Source: Mercurialis annua
Lineage: Eukaryota > Streptophyta > Magnoliopsida > Malpighiales > Euphorbiaceae
NCBI RefSeq assembly: GCF_937616625.2
Contig: NC_065574.1
Coordinates: 55,580,052 to 55,644,051, forward strand
Reading direction: 5' to 3'
Length of the DNA stretch: 64,000 nucleotides
Positions within the stretch are counted from its first letter, which is position 1, and each line of letters begins with the position of its first letter. The notes under the pieces were generated by a model. The model did no database searches. It worked only from the letters and a program-made list of their open reading frames with translations, and was not told the origin of the DNA. The translations under genes were made by a program, and so were the position numbers. This document shows positions 11,421 to 24,055 of the stretch, piece after piece.

Positions 11421-12378
11421 TATATAATAATATAGAATTTTAGATAAGAAAATATTTACAAGGTGGTACCAAAACAATTAACTAAAGGAATAATATTTCA
11501 TATTTTAAGATTATATTTTGTTATTTTTATTATTGTAAATTAGGGTACTTTCGATGTTAGTTGTTGGCGTTTAAAGAAATATTTAAATTTAGTTTTGCAT
11601 GTTTTTTACGTTTTTATTTCTTTAAATTGTAATTCCACTTCTTTTCGGTGATATTATCATACACTTGGAGACTAAAATTGAATTTAATTTGGACTAATAT
11701 TTTTCAGGCAAAATTTTATCCGAAATCATCTATTTTTTTTCAATAGCACACCGAGCTTATATATAAAATCACAAATCTTATTCTGTTTTGCATTTCTACT
11801 TTCACATGTACTATAAATTGAAAATTTTGAACATTTTATTACCTTTGAATGAAACCAATAAAAACAACTAAACACAAAGCTAATCATATTCTATCTATTT
11901 GGGCGGCGGCGGGGTCGAAATAGAACCGTGGCAAATTTAATAAAAAAATATTATTATTTGAAATTGAGGGGAAAAGGGTTTTTGTTATATTTATAATATT
12001 AAAAGTTATTTAAAGTATATGCTATATATGGAGAATTTATTTATATTTTTTTGAGTGAAGAAAGACCAATTTGGTGCTTTAAGATACAACTGAAAGTTGA
12101 AAATGTAAAATAGAGTAAAATTGACGATTTTACAACATTCAAGTACAATTGAAAAAAATAGTATTTTTAAGACATTTTATTTATTTTTTTAATAGTGTGA
12201 AAGTCATAAAATATTTAAATAAAAAATAAAATTAATAACACTAATTTTTTTAATAAGAACGTGCAACGCACGGGCAAACGCTAGTTAAATAACTATGGCT
12301 AGTACAATTTGGAGTGTTTTTTCTATTTTTGTCAAAATTTATAATTAGATTAAAAATAAATTATGATAAAACCTTTCC

Positions 12379-12716
12379 ATATACCATAATTAACAATTCG
12401 ATATATATTCTATATTTTCAAATCTTATTTAATGATCTCTTTTAATTCCGTTAACTATTACACCTCTCTGATAATTTTAGCACTTACTTTCAAACAATTT
12501 AATATCCCATTTTTAAAACGATCTAGCCCCTCACGTTTAATTTTGTTAACGATTCGGTACTTCATTTTTAAATAATTTCGTAACTCGCTCTTAATTATAT
12601 ACACGATTTGGTGTACCAAATTAACAGAAGAGCCTAATAGTTAACGGAATTGAAAGTGGATGACCATTAAGTAAGATTTTTAAATAAGTGGTATTAAATT
12701 ATTAATTATGATATAT
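12379..12716. mobile_element. Foldback MITE, family unassigned
   Basis: Long imperfect inverted repeat: AATTCCGTTAACTATTA near 12446-12462 recurs inverted near 12635-12652, and the ends (ATACCATAATTAACAA and the complement of TTAATTATGATATAT) also pair. Boundaries are approximate and no clean target duplication was found. It lies between the Helitron and the nested MITE pair upstream of the DUF760 gene. Confidence 0.5.
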
Positions 12717-12781
12717 ATAGGGAACTCAGAGTAATTTGCTCAAAATATATTTATCCAATATGAGTTGTTATAAAAGAAAAA

Positions 12782-13497
12782 GGATTAATCTATTTTAAGA
12801 TTCCTTAACTTTATAAGTTTTATTTATTTGATCCCTAAATTTTCATTTGATGTTATCCGATCCTTTAATTTTTATATTTTTTATTTATCTGGTCTCTGAA
12901 CTTCCATTTAGTCTTATGAGTTCCTGAACTTTAATTTTTCTATTCTCAAATCCTCAAAAATATAAAATTAAAGGACTAGATAAAAAAAAGGCTTATCCCC
13001 TTAAAAACCCCTCACCTTTTACCTCCAATTCGTTTGCACCCTCACATTGCAAAACCACCAAATATTCAAGCATTAATTTGATCTCTTTTCACTTGAAAAA
13101 ATAGGTTTATTTTTCTTTTAAATAAAACATTAAGTCCTATTTTAAAATATATGTTAAAATTTAAAGAATTTATTTGAATATTTTTCAAGTGAAAAGAGGT
13201 CAATTTAATATTTGAGGGTGCAATTGAAAGTGAAAGGTCGTAATTTGGGTATATTTGGTGGTTTTACAACGTGGGGGTGCAAACGAATTGAGTGTAAAAG
13301 GTGGGGAATTTTAAGGAATAAGCCTAAGAAAAACATAAAATTGGGGGATTATATAAAAAAACAAATATAAAGTCAAGGGATCAGATAAGTTCAAATGAAA
13401 ATTTAAAAACCGGATAAATAAAACATGTACAGTTAAAAGACCAGATAAATGTAAATAAGAGTCTAGAGAAATCTGTGACTTTAAAATAGGTTAATCC
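12782..13497. mobile_element. Outer MITE of a nested pair upstream of the DUF760 gene
   Basis: The left end GGATTAATCTATTTTAA and right end TTAAAATAGGTTAATCC are inverted copies. The arms continue with recurring phrases such as TTTTATTTATTTGATCC / GGATCAGATAAG. The flanks AAAGAAAAA and AAATAGAAA match at 7 of 9 positions, suggesting an old 9-bp duplication. A second MITE (12990-13324) is inserted in the middle. The right end is only 131 bp before the DUF760 start codon, so the element probably forms part of that promoter or 5' leader. Confidence 0.65.
12990..13324. mobile_element. Inner Mutator-type MITE
   Basis: Begins GGCTTATCCCCTTAAAA and ends TTTTAAGGAATAAGCC, with arms longer than 100 bp (AATTCGTTTGCACCCTCAC and CTCTTTTCACTTGAAAAA recur inverted). 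Flanks TAAAAAAAA (12981-12989) and TAAGAAAAA (13325-13333) match at 8 of 9 positions. It is nested in the 12782-13497 element, so it is younger. Confidence 0.72.
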
Positions 13498-13628
13498 AAA
13501 TAGAAAGCATAAGTAAGTATTTGTATTGGGCTAAAGCGGGTTGGGTTGTGTTTGATAAGCAAAAAAGCTGCCCTGTTGTGTATATTGTTTGGTTGGAGAG
13601 AAAATAAAAAAGGAAAAGGGAAGAAAGA

Positions 13629-16600
13629 ATGAAGATAACAGTTGGTGAAGTTATTCCGTCCACTTCTGTTGCTACCGCCGCTGCTGCTTCTGGTTTTAGA
13701 CAACACCACCACCACCACCACCACCACTTCCATTTCTCCTCTTCCTCTGCCCTTTTTAACGTAACTTTTCTATGCCTTTCCCTTCTCTGTGTTACATGTT
13801 CTGATAACATAGTTTTGGTTTGAGCTAAAATTATTGTATGCTGCTGCTTCTTTTCATTGCTCTTTAAATACTTATTTATCTGCTTAGACTAAATTTTGCT
13901 GATTGAATGTGCTCTCTTTCTTAATATCTACCTATGTCTATGTCTTTGCACAACTGGGTTTTCTACTAATCTCTAAATTCTTTCAATTCTAAATGAGGAA
14001 GCAATGATTATAAAGGAAAAGGGTTATAATTTATGCTCATAGTTTTACTAATTTTAGTTTCAAATTATGTTTTTTAGTCCTTTATTCATTCTTGAATTTC
14101 GTAGAGATGCTCTTCATTTGGCTTGCCAAGGCAAAGAATTGGAACGAGTAAGTTCCGAGATAGAGGGTTTACTGTGCGAGCATCCGGGGATGCTTTGGAT
14201 CCTGTTCCTCCTCTTCAGTTTGAGTCCCCAGTTGGTCAGCTTTTGGCACAGATATTGCAAACACATCCCCATCTTCTCCCTTCAGCTATCGATCAGCAGC
14301 TTGACAATCTTCAAACTGACCAGATGGAGGAATCTCAAGATCCCCTTTACAAGTCAGTACCTAATGCTCATCTTTCATAGTTCAAATTTCATTTTTTTGT
14401 GCAATTTTTTATTAAACTCACTCAACTATAACAATGAATTGACTAATAGAATATATTATGGAGAACTACATAGGAAGCCTATCTTGACCAAGCCCTTTTA
14501 TGAGGTGAATTTTAATACTTTCCTTGAAAATCTTAGGCAAACCCTTTACTGCTTAGTTCATGAAAAAATTGACTGTGTGGCGTCTACCATGGAAATTTTG
14601 TTCCTCCATTAATTAAATAATTTATACGTTTGCAAGTCAAAGTACTGGTCAGATTGCTAGTATGACTTCTGCTGCATCATTGTTATAAAACTACAATAAT
14701 AGTTGATCTTATTCTTTGTTTTTTCCTTACCATCAAGGATATCCCACCTAACCTTCATGGATCCATCTTCCATGTATACAAATCGACAATAATAAATTAC
14801 TGGTAGATTGAGATATAAAAGTATGACTTTCTATCGCGTTATTCTTAGGATGAGCAAAGAAAAATGTACTTGTAAGTTATCTTATTCTTTTAACCACATT
14901 TTTTATGCAATTGTAGCCTAGCTTTTCAGTATCATATACAATTAAATCATAAAAATAGTTGTACATCGAAACAGTGCATATGTTGATACTTTCTTTAAAC
15001 TAGTATGCATGTAAAACTAATTTGGACCCATCAATAAAGATTGATGAAACTAGCAATTTACTTGATTGTTATAGTCTTAATACTTGTCAAACTGAAAGAA
15101 GAATAAGAAACTACAAAGTAGCTAACTAATTTTCTTTTTTCGTCAATAAACCAAAAGGAGTCTTAGTACACTTAAAGAACAAAATACATATGCCTTAGTA
15201 GTTAGTAATAGAAACAACTTCGCTAACAGAAGCTGATTACAATAAAGAAACATCCCCAACAAGCACAGCTTATCAACTTTCTATTTTGTTTTATTTATTT
15301 ATTTTGTAATATGTTTAGTAAAGTAGTCAGTTAGTTGGATGCCTGAAACAATAAATATCGTGGGAAATGGCATTCCAATTTTAGATTCTACTGCTCAATG
15401 GATTGTGATTAACAAAAACATAACAGACTATCAGTTGATTCCATTTACTGATTGGAAGAGACTGAATGAATATTTTGTTCACTGTTACTTATTGTGTTCT
15501 ACAACAATTTAATACTTATTTTACTCATTGAAATATGTATAACCTGTACTAGTGAGATCAGTAAAACTTCAATAGTGTTTATTGATCTATTTAGTATGCT
15601 TCCTTGATTCACCTATAACACATAGGTGCTGGTCATGAATAAATGTTGTGTAGCAGTGTAGGTGATTCATGGATCATAAGAAATTAAAAGACACCAATGC
15701 TCAGACTTCAGTTCCAACACATAAAAGGACTGTTGCCTTTGCCTCTCCTCCATGACTCTGGTTGTGTTGATCTCCTTCAATTGTGATAAAGGAAGATATA
15801 GTTACCCTTAAGCTGTCTTAAGTGTGACGTTTTCTGTATCAACTCATGTCTGTTCTACTCGGTAATAATCAAAACCTAGAAATGATTGGATTCTTAGTTG
15901 AGTTATGGCTAATATTATCAGACTATGAACCCGGAAGACCTTTTTTCAGTTTTAGTTACACTGGACGTAGTAAGAAAGCATCTTGAATTCAAGAAATAAA
16001 TGGTCAACTTTGTCCTAGTTTTGTGGCACATTTCAATTACTTGTTCTTTGAAGGGTAGATTCCACACAAATTTATTCAAGTTGAAGCAATATTACTCTGG
16101 ATTCTTTTGGAGTTGCCAAACTTTAATTTGTTCAATTTTGATTGTACAAAATTTCTGTTTTACTCTGGTGAAGTCGCAAGCTCCAATTATGATGGAATTA
16201 GCAGCTGATATGGAAACTGGACATGATGTAGTTTATTGAAATTGTGCATAACATTTCATGAAATTCAAGCAAAATTCTCATATTAAATATCTTTAAGAAA
16301 ATGTAACCTTCTGTCTACTCATGTTCAGGCAGCACGCCACATGCTCGGTCCAGCCACTATTTTTACTGGAATCCGAGCTATTAATTTGATCACAAAACTT
16401 AGTCTTTAGGGACTTATGATTGAATGACTCGACATATGTGACTCCAATAGAGTTTAGGTTATGCTTTAGTGATCACGGTTGTATTTTCTTTCATCTGACT
16501 AAAAGTTAGTGAATTTGATTGCATCATAAAAGGTCAGAAACCATATAGAACCAAAGTTTTAAGAAGTTTATTTGTTTGCTTGCATTATCTTTGTGAGTAA

Positions 16601-17418
16601 TGAAATAAGTTATATAACTAAAGATTCTTTTGTTTTCTGTAATTAGGAGAATAGCTGAAGTCAAGAAGAAGGAAAGGCGGAAGACACTGGAGGAGATCAT
16701 TTACTCATTGATAGTGCAGAAATTTTCAGATAAAGCCATTTTAATGATCCCTAAAATATCTGCAACCTCAGACCCAACTGGACGAATAGATTTCTGGCCA
16801 AACCAGGAACAAAAACTAGAATCTGTTCATTCCCCTGAAGCTTTTGAAATGATTCAGAGCCACTTAGCTCTCGTACTGGGAGATCGAGGAGTGGGACCCC
16901 TTGAGACCATTGTTCAGATTAGCAAAATAAAACTCGGAAAGCTGTATGCTGCTTCTATAATGTATGGATATTTCCTGAGAAGAGTTGATCAGCGGTATCA
17001 ACTTGATCGAAGCATGAATAGCTTACCGAAGGATTATGATGAAAACAGGGCAAATCCGATGAGGCAGCTTTGGGATCCTGAATCCTTGATAGTTATTCAA
17101 CCTGAAGACGGAGGTGAAGGAAAACCATATAGACTGAGGTCATATGTGATGTATTTGGATGCCGAAACTCTTCAAAATTACGCGACGATAAGATCCAAGG
17201 AAGCTATGTCTTTGATTGAAAAGCAAACTCAAGCTTTATTTGGGAGGCCTGACATAAGGGTTTCGGAGGATGGTTCCGTAGATACTGCGAATGATGAAGT
17301 GCTGTCCATCACTTTCTCAGGATTGACTATGTTGGTATTGGAAGCAGTAGCATTTGGATCATTCTTATGGGATGCAGAAACCTATGTTGAATCCAAATAC
17401 CATTTTGTTAACACCTAA
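13629..17418 (+). CDS. DUF760 protein, chloroplast (UV-B-induced protein At3g17800-like)
   Basis: Exons 13629-13760, 14105-14352 and 16647-17418 join in frame to about 383 residues. Exon 1 reads as a transit peptide rich in Ala, Ser and His, with a run of eight His. The mature part starts around FTVRASGDALDP and contains the family's conserved blocks: ESPVGQLLAQILQTHPHLLP, DPLYKRIAEVKKKERR across the exon 2/3 junction (AA|G), ALFGRPDI and AFGSFLWDAE near the C-terminus. Molecular function is unknown; Arabidopsis relatives are plastid-located and UV-B responsive. Intron 2 is 2.3 kb. The gene converges on the alpha/beta hydrolase gene. The exon 1 start is less certain than exons 2 and 3. Confidence 0.88.
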
Positions 17419-19435
17419 AATTATTATTTTTCGCAGTCTGAGTCTGTAATTATAGTGCGCTAGCTTTGCCTTCTGTTCTGGCTGCTAAAATGTTAAATAT
17501 TTAGTTAGACAGATAGGTGGGGGCATGAATCTGATGTCGTAAATACGAAAATTCTTATTAGATTATGCACACAAGGCTTATCATTCAATTGAAACATTAC
17601 AGTATTTCCTTGCGACCTTAGTAGGGACTTCTTTAGTAGGTGTTTCTGGTTCAAGTTGGTTATAAATATTGTTTATGCAGTAGTTAATTATTTAGGATTT
17701 TAGAGAAGTTAGATTGTATTTAAATTTGTTTATACATGATTACTTTCATTTTAGATTTTAGATTTTTTTTATTTCTCTGAATGTTGAGTAAGAATTATGG
17801 CTAAAAGGATGAAATTCAAAACTACTGTATCACACATGCCATTTGGTCCATATTTAGAGCTAGAGATGTGGAAATCGCCCTATTCCAAAGCCTACAAATA
17901 AAATACTTCAAGGCCTACAACTCTAAAACCAACAAGTCCCTTGCTACTAGAAATGCTAAAAATTGAACATTATTTTCTTTGGTACTTGTTACAACTTAAT
18001 AACAATTTTATTTCAATATTAATCCAAATGATTGTCTATGAATATATATTTATTTTTCTTTTATTTATTTGATGATCGCTTTGATGCATTTACTTCCATA
18101 GCATGTTTGACATTAATTACACTGAACAAATCTAAGATAATCTAGGTATTGTCTGGAAAGGATGTGATATATTTCTTCTTCGAGAAACTTAACCCTTGAA
18201 AGCAAGGAAACGAGAAAAAGAAAGAAAGAAAAACGATTAAGGAATAGTTTCTCGCAGTGTTGTCAGGATCGGCCTTCTGATTGAGCCTCTCACTCTTGAG
18301 CTTCTATTCTCATCGGATCGGGTTTGATAACATTGTTGTCTGGTGACATTCAAAATCTTCAAATATGATGCAAGGAAAGGGTTCAAATATGAGGAAATGA
18401 ATTAAAAAGGTGCAACTAATGAGGATATTTGGAATAACATCACATGCTCCACCTTTGCGCATTGTCTTTAATAGGGATTAATGTCTGATAATCGCTATGA
18501 GACAAATTTATACAAAATTATCTTTCAAGCAAACCACGCATCATGTTGGTCCATGGGATATTCAAGAAACACTTCGGCACACCTTTTGCTTGTGTTGAAC
18601 GTTGCATGGGATAATCAAGTTAAGAATACTATTTTGGAGAGTTTTTTTTAAAAAGAAATAAACTCAACTAATCTTTTCAACAATTAACTTTTGACAATTG
18701 CACTATGTTTTTATTTTATTGTAGAAAAATAATTTGATTCCAGCTAGTAGATATAGCACTTTCAAAAAGAAAATAAAAGTTGAAAGGTAGCAAGAATAAA
18801 AGGTTTAATTACTTAAAATTACCTAACTTTTTTCAATCAAAAAATACTTATCAAAATTGGCTGCAATTGATAAAATTGAAAAATTAATCATAAATAAATA
18901 GAAAATTTGAAAAAAGTAGACCATGTTTTGAAAAAAAAATTGAATAATTACCTATAATTGAAATATATTAATCGAAACTATGCCAAAATTGACGTTTTCA
19001 AATTGGTGGGACCATAAATAGAAACATTCAAAAATTGATATTCTTCGGTGATCATACCTTCAAAAAGATGTGGCTTTTTTATAATGTTTCGTGTGTTTAT
19101 GTTATTTAAGTCAAAATCCCAAAATCTTATGCTAATTTGGCTTATTTTTAGTCAAAGAATTCGATTACTTTACAAACAAGAAAAGAATGGTAATTTAATA
19201 GTTTTGCAACAAATATTAAGATTTCATCACTTGCCTTAGGATTAGTGAAAAACAAAAACTCCAATTTTGGGTATCTCAATTTATGATATTAATCCACCAA
19301 AGGCCAATATCTAAACGAGCTCATCATAGAATCACTAGTTTGAAAAGATATCCAATTATGTTAAAAAATGACCACTACTTAGCAGGTGTTAGTACTTTAA
19401 ATTCTGCAAAATCTATACAAACCTTGTTATCATCA
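17419..19435. other. Intergenic region between two convergent genes
   Basis: Contains the 3' untranslated parts of the DUF760 gene and the alpha/beta hydrolase gene, then AT-rich sequence. The stretch 18800-19250 has several ATT/AAAATTG repeats that look like a worn foldback element, but I could not pair its ends. No coding exon recognised. Confidence 0.5.
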
Positions 19436-22400
19436 TCAGCAGCAGCTTTCCTGTTTCCCACTATGCATCCCCACACAGCACCTCCAACTTCGGCACCCGC
19501 CTCTCCAACAACATTTAATACACTTTGGCTTACAGCATTCCGAGCATTTGGGTCGACTAAAACACTTTATGCACTTTGGTATGAAACATTTAGGGCATCT
19601 TGGTCGCCATACCTTAAACCTACAACACTTCTTAGAAGTAGGAGTTCGGGACCTTGGTCTTAGTCTTAGATTTTGCCGTATTTTTTTTAGCCGGGTTTTT
19701 GTGGTTATACTCTCCATTTCTTGAATAAATTTGCTAAGATGACTGATATAATCAGGGTATAATTCCAAGTTACAATGCCCGCCTCCTTTGATCCACAGTG
19801 GCTCATATGGTTCTCTAGCCAATTCCCATAGTCCACTGCCATGTAACCAATTCACGACATCATCCTCCGTACCCTGGAAGAGAACATGAACCTTTTCAAC
19901 ATTTCCTACGTATAAGTTATGATCAAAGTCAAACAGAACAAATTCATTGAAGTATCACAGTCAATTACAACGAGCACGTATGCCATATTTGTTCACTTGA
20001 AATAGCTCAGAAAGATGATTTGAATCCAAAATAGTTATATTGTTTAGGTACAGCATTCCAATTTTGCACATTGGAAAGAAAAAGCCATCTAGATGTTAAA
20101 TCATAAATATTTAAGAAACTTTTGTTGTCATAGAGATCTAAATGACCACCAAAATATATCAACCATGTCATTTGTATACCGTCTATATTAGATACAGGAC
20201 ACCAGAAAAAGAAAGTAATTATCATTTTGAAAATTCGAAAAGGTCGTCATTCATGCATAATAATACAAAAGAGAGTTAGGAAGAGTTGGACATGGACATG
20301 CAACGAATATGAGCATGCGTGCAAAGATGCAACAATACTTTAGATTCTTTGAACAATACTTTAGATCCTTTTAATTATTTAACTTTTCAAATTTTCAAAG
20401 CTGCTCTTTGAAAAAAGCAGGTAAATAGATGCTTTTCCAAAAAGTATGTTTCCTTAAAAGCAAGTTACAAAAATCAACTAATTTAAAGTAATTCCAAAAA
20501 TACTTTTTTACTCCCCAAACAGCAATATCAAACAGAGACTCCTAGCGAGAAAAGAAAAAAAACAGCTTGGTATCGGTCACTCTTTTAAAATGTTGATTTA
20601 TACTTTTGAAAGAATGAGAAATGCTTAAGATAGGTATGAATTAGAATGAACCTTCAAGAAATCCAACAACTCTTTTCAGCTAACTTTGTACATTTTGTTT
20701 AAGATATTTGTAAATGCATGTTGTCCCGTTAATATACATACAAAATTTTCCCCGATATCCAATTAGCAATTTTTTTTAGTTAGGAATTATTTTCATTTCA
20801 AATGACCAACATCTTCAAATCCCTTGAACAAAACAAATACTTTAAGACTTCCATAACATAACTTATTGGAAAGTTACAGTCTCAGCAAGAAAAAAGATCC
20901 ACATGATGACTAAGCCATAAATCTTAAAGACTATTCACAAGCAGTTGAATGGCATAACTGCAACTTCCAAGAAATTATGACATTCTAATAGAAACACATA
21001 AAGCAATTCTTGCAGAGAAAAATATAAACTAATGCGAGTCCTTGAAAAATAATCAAGGGTGTAAATTTTTTTATCTAACACGGTCAATAATTTATTGCAT
21101 AACCAGAAATTAGCATATCAAGGAAAACATTCCATGTAGATACACCAAAAAGAGTGAAAGGAGAAACTTACATGTATCACAAGCACAGGGCATTTTACCG
21201 CCTTAATTTTGTTTATGTTCTGCAATTTTAAGAGAGAAAGTTGTAAACCAATGGCAGAGATAGTATTAACACATGCATGATGCTCATTTAGTCATTTATA
21301 GCGTCGAGCAATGAGATTTTATATAGTACACTGATATGCTCATGGGAAACACATGTTTCACGAGCTACATCAACCAAGATGACTCGCTCACCTTATATAT
21401 GTCAAAGCAACACGCAAACTTTACATGGCAGAGCACACGAAGACCGGAGAGAATAGCACTATGCAAAACTACGCCTCTCAGCCTTGGCAACTTAGCTGCC
21501 AAGTGCAATGTTGGACCACTACCGACCGACTGACCATATAATATCAAGTCTTCCTGACTAACTCCGTACTCTGTCTGAAGACATTGATAAACAGCCTCGA
21601 TATCTGAGTAAGTATTAGATTCACTGGGCTGCACATCACAAATCACAACCACAAAACATAGTTAATCACTTCAGTGACCTAAACCAAAGAATTAAAAAAT
21701 TAAAAAAAAAATCTGCAATTAGTAAAATTGCTTGAATGTGTAATGTAGCTAGCCCCATGATTCCGTAAATGAATGTCTCCTTCGGATATCCCATTTCAGA
21801 CATTATGCTAAACTGTAACATAGTTAATACGAAAAATGTCCAACACGAACCAAAGACCATATTCTGAAACGTCACAGATATTCGTAGGCAATTAAAAGAG
21901 TTCCTAGTGAGCCCCGGATGTCAAAGTTTAGATATATGAAAGACCAAGATTGAACATTCATAAAAGAAAGATGAAGTTTTGATTTCATATGCTAACAGAT
22001 CAATTGCAAACCTCCCCAAAAATCCGAGAAGTTGGCAGGATGAGAGTAAATTACAACTTGGTTTTTCTATCCAAATAACTTTCCTAGTTGCAGAACATTT
22101 GCATCACATGGACGGCTCAATCTTTCTAGAGTGTTACAGTAAAATGTGAGAAATGATAGGCTTACCTTACCGGTAGAGGCTCCATAACCGGAATAATCAT
22201 ATCTGCAATCACAAAACAACCCACTTATGAAAATAAAACAAGTTTCAGACTTTGGAGTAAAATCAATAATTGTGAAGAGAAATTTAAGAATGTGTTTTCA
22301 AGATCTGATTTATAAAATGAATGAAGTTTATATATGAGAAGACAAGAAGAGAGCCCAAAAAGGAGCAATTTTACCAATGCTATCCAAATAAATGCAATTT

Positions 22401-22923
22401 ACTTTTTATGAGAGTAGTAAATGATAAGAAGGAAGAGCAAGAAAAAGAGTGGTAACATTTTAAAAGAATAAAAAAACAAATTTAAACTCAGCAACTAATG
22501 CTTAATGAAACCCTAATCAGCAATCACAGATCTAAACCCAAAAAGCTTAAAAAAAATGATAAAATAAAAAAAGAGAGAGAGAGAAACCAACCCCATAATA
22601 TTAACTCTGAGGTTGATCTTGAGCTGAACAAAGAGATCATAAAGGTGGCCAAGGTCAGCAGCATTTCCATGAGAGTACAAAAGAGTGAGCCTGGCATAAG
22701 GATTTTTCAAGTAGAAAGCAACAATCTTGTTCCCTTTTTGAGTGTCGATTAAAAGAACATCAAATGAGTTATCATTAGGAAGAGGAAGTGGCATGGAAGT
22801 GGAGGAGGCAGATGAAGAGTGCACAGTGAGCTTGCCATTTTGCTTGTGGTTGATCTGATAAGTGGGTGGGGAAGGAGGAAAAAATGCAAACTTTGCAGCT
22901 AACTGAGAAAACATGCACCCCAT
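19436..22923 (-). CDS. Alpha/beta hydrolase, ABHD17-like, with cysteine-rich C-terminus
   Basis: Serine hydrolase of the ABHD17 group, whose animal members remove palmitate from membrane proteins; the plant substrate is unknown. Exons 22923-22592, 22202-22166, 21628-21392, 21219-21172 and 19873-19436 join in frame to 363 residues. Visible: N-terminal MGC (possible myristoylation and palmitoylation), oxyanion motif YSHGNAADLGH, nucleophile elbow GQSVGSG, acid HGTEDDVV and catalytic His in GGGHCNLE. After the hydrolase fold comes a basic linker, then a tail of about 65 residues with 17 Cys in CC, PKC and IKC units. A homologue with a similar tail is recalled next to ATS1 in Arabidopsis (At1g32190). 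The tail may bind metal or carry lipid; this is inference. Confidence 0.92.
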
Positions 22924-24055
22924 TCACTTCCAATACTTAGTTAATTAATACATTTTGGGTTTATGTTTTGGATAAGCTTAACAAAGAACTTTCATGGTGA
23001 ACTGATGGGTTAGTGTAAGCTTAAGTGAGTGTTGAAAAGTAACTTTTTAGAGAGAAGAAACTAAGAAAGGGAAAGTGTAAGTTCAGAAGGAAACAGACAA
23101 GGTGGTGTGCCTGTGTATGTAGAATTCATTTTCAACTAAATATTTTAAATTCATTTCATGAGCTTAATTAATTTAATATTTTTATAATTTTATGAATAAT
23201 TGAATTGCGTTCAACTTAATTTTTTAATTCTTGTGTCAAGCTTCATAAATTTTTATCAAATTCGAATCAATTTTTAAATTTTTTAATGTTAAAATAGAAA
23301 TTAAAAGCATTTTAACTTGCCATGACTAGATTATCTTTACTATATTAAGAGAAATTTATGTAATTATTGTGTAGTTTTAATATTTTACATAAGACTTTGT
23401 GGGATATTTAACATCATACAAAGTCATCTTAGAAATTTTCTTACACTCGCCATTTCTCGTATATCACTTTTATATCATTATAGTAGTTTTTAAATTTCAA
23501 TTTATTTAATCTCCAATTAATTTTTTACACTCACCTTTACCGTTAGATTAAGTAAAATTTAGGCTAAATTATTTTAAAACTCCTGTATTTTGATATTTTT
23601 TTAGAAAATTTCTTCTATGAAATTATTTAATTTTTAATTATATAGATAGTTTAAATATAACTTACAATCTGAAGATAGTTTCTATTGTTCAAACAAAAAC
23701 TAAATCTAAATATTATTTTAAGAAAAACTAAATATTTTGAAAATTAACTCGTGAAATTTGAAGGAAATTATATTAAAAATATAAAAGGGTTAAGAGTGTG
23801 TGTGGTGTTTTGAATAAGAGAGAGAGTATGTAAATTGTAACGTGTGGTAGTTGATGTGGAGTGCAGTGCATGACTTCATAGCTTGTCAGTAGAGAAAGAG
23901 TCAACATACACTCCAAAAGGCATCAACATAACTCTTTTACATTTACTCTACGCCTATTTTGGCACTTTTTTGCCTTACTCTCGTGCGGAACAAAAATTAT
24001 TTCACGTTATACCATTTTATTTTATTTTTGCTACACCGTTATACCATGTTATTTA

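Larger units (their letters stand above)
9256..12284 (+). mobile_element. Non-autonomous Helitron candidate
   Basis: The left end begins TCTACTATATATATATAAAA after a host A. The right end has a 5-bp-stem hairpin CGTGCAACGCACG (12260-12272), an 8-nt spacer and CTAG (12281-12284), followed by a host T. TC start, hairpin, CTAG end and A|T insertion without target duplication are the known Helitron hallmarks. The 3029-bp body has no Rep/helicase gene, so it would depend on an autonomous partner. It lies about 430 bp upstream of the XTH start and contains a Mutator-type MITE and two short minus-strand open frames. Sequence homology to a known family was not tested. Confidence 0.68.

Noticed and set aside
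13481..13810. Minus-strand open frames with a poly-Trp/Val run
   Set aside because: They are the complement of the CAC repeat in DUF760 exon 1; the plus frame is supported by splicing to DUF760.
14067..14612. 181-codon plus-strand frame
   Set aside because: Wrong frame across DUF760 exon 2 and intron 2; the frame giving ESPVGQLLAQILQTHPHLLP matches the family.
19283..19663. 126-codon plus-strand frame rich in Thr/Ala/Ser
   Set aside because: It is antisense to the cysteine-rich tail of the hydrolase, where Cys codons read as ACA/GCA.
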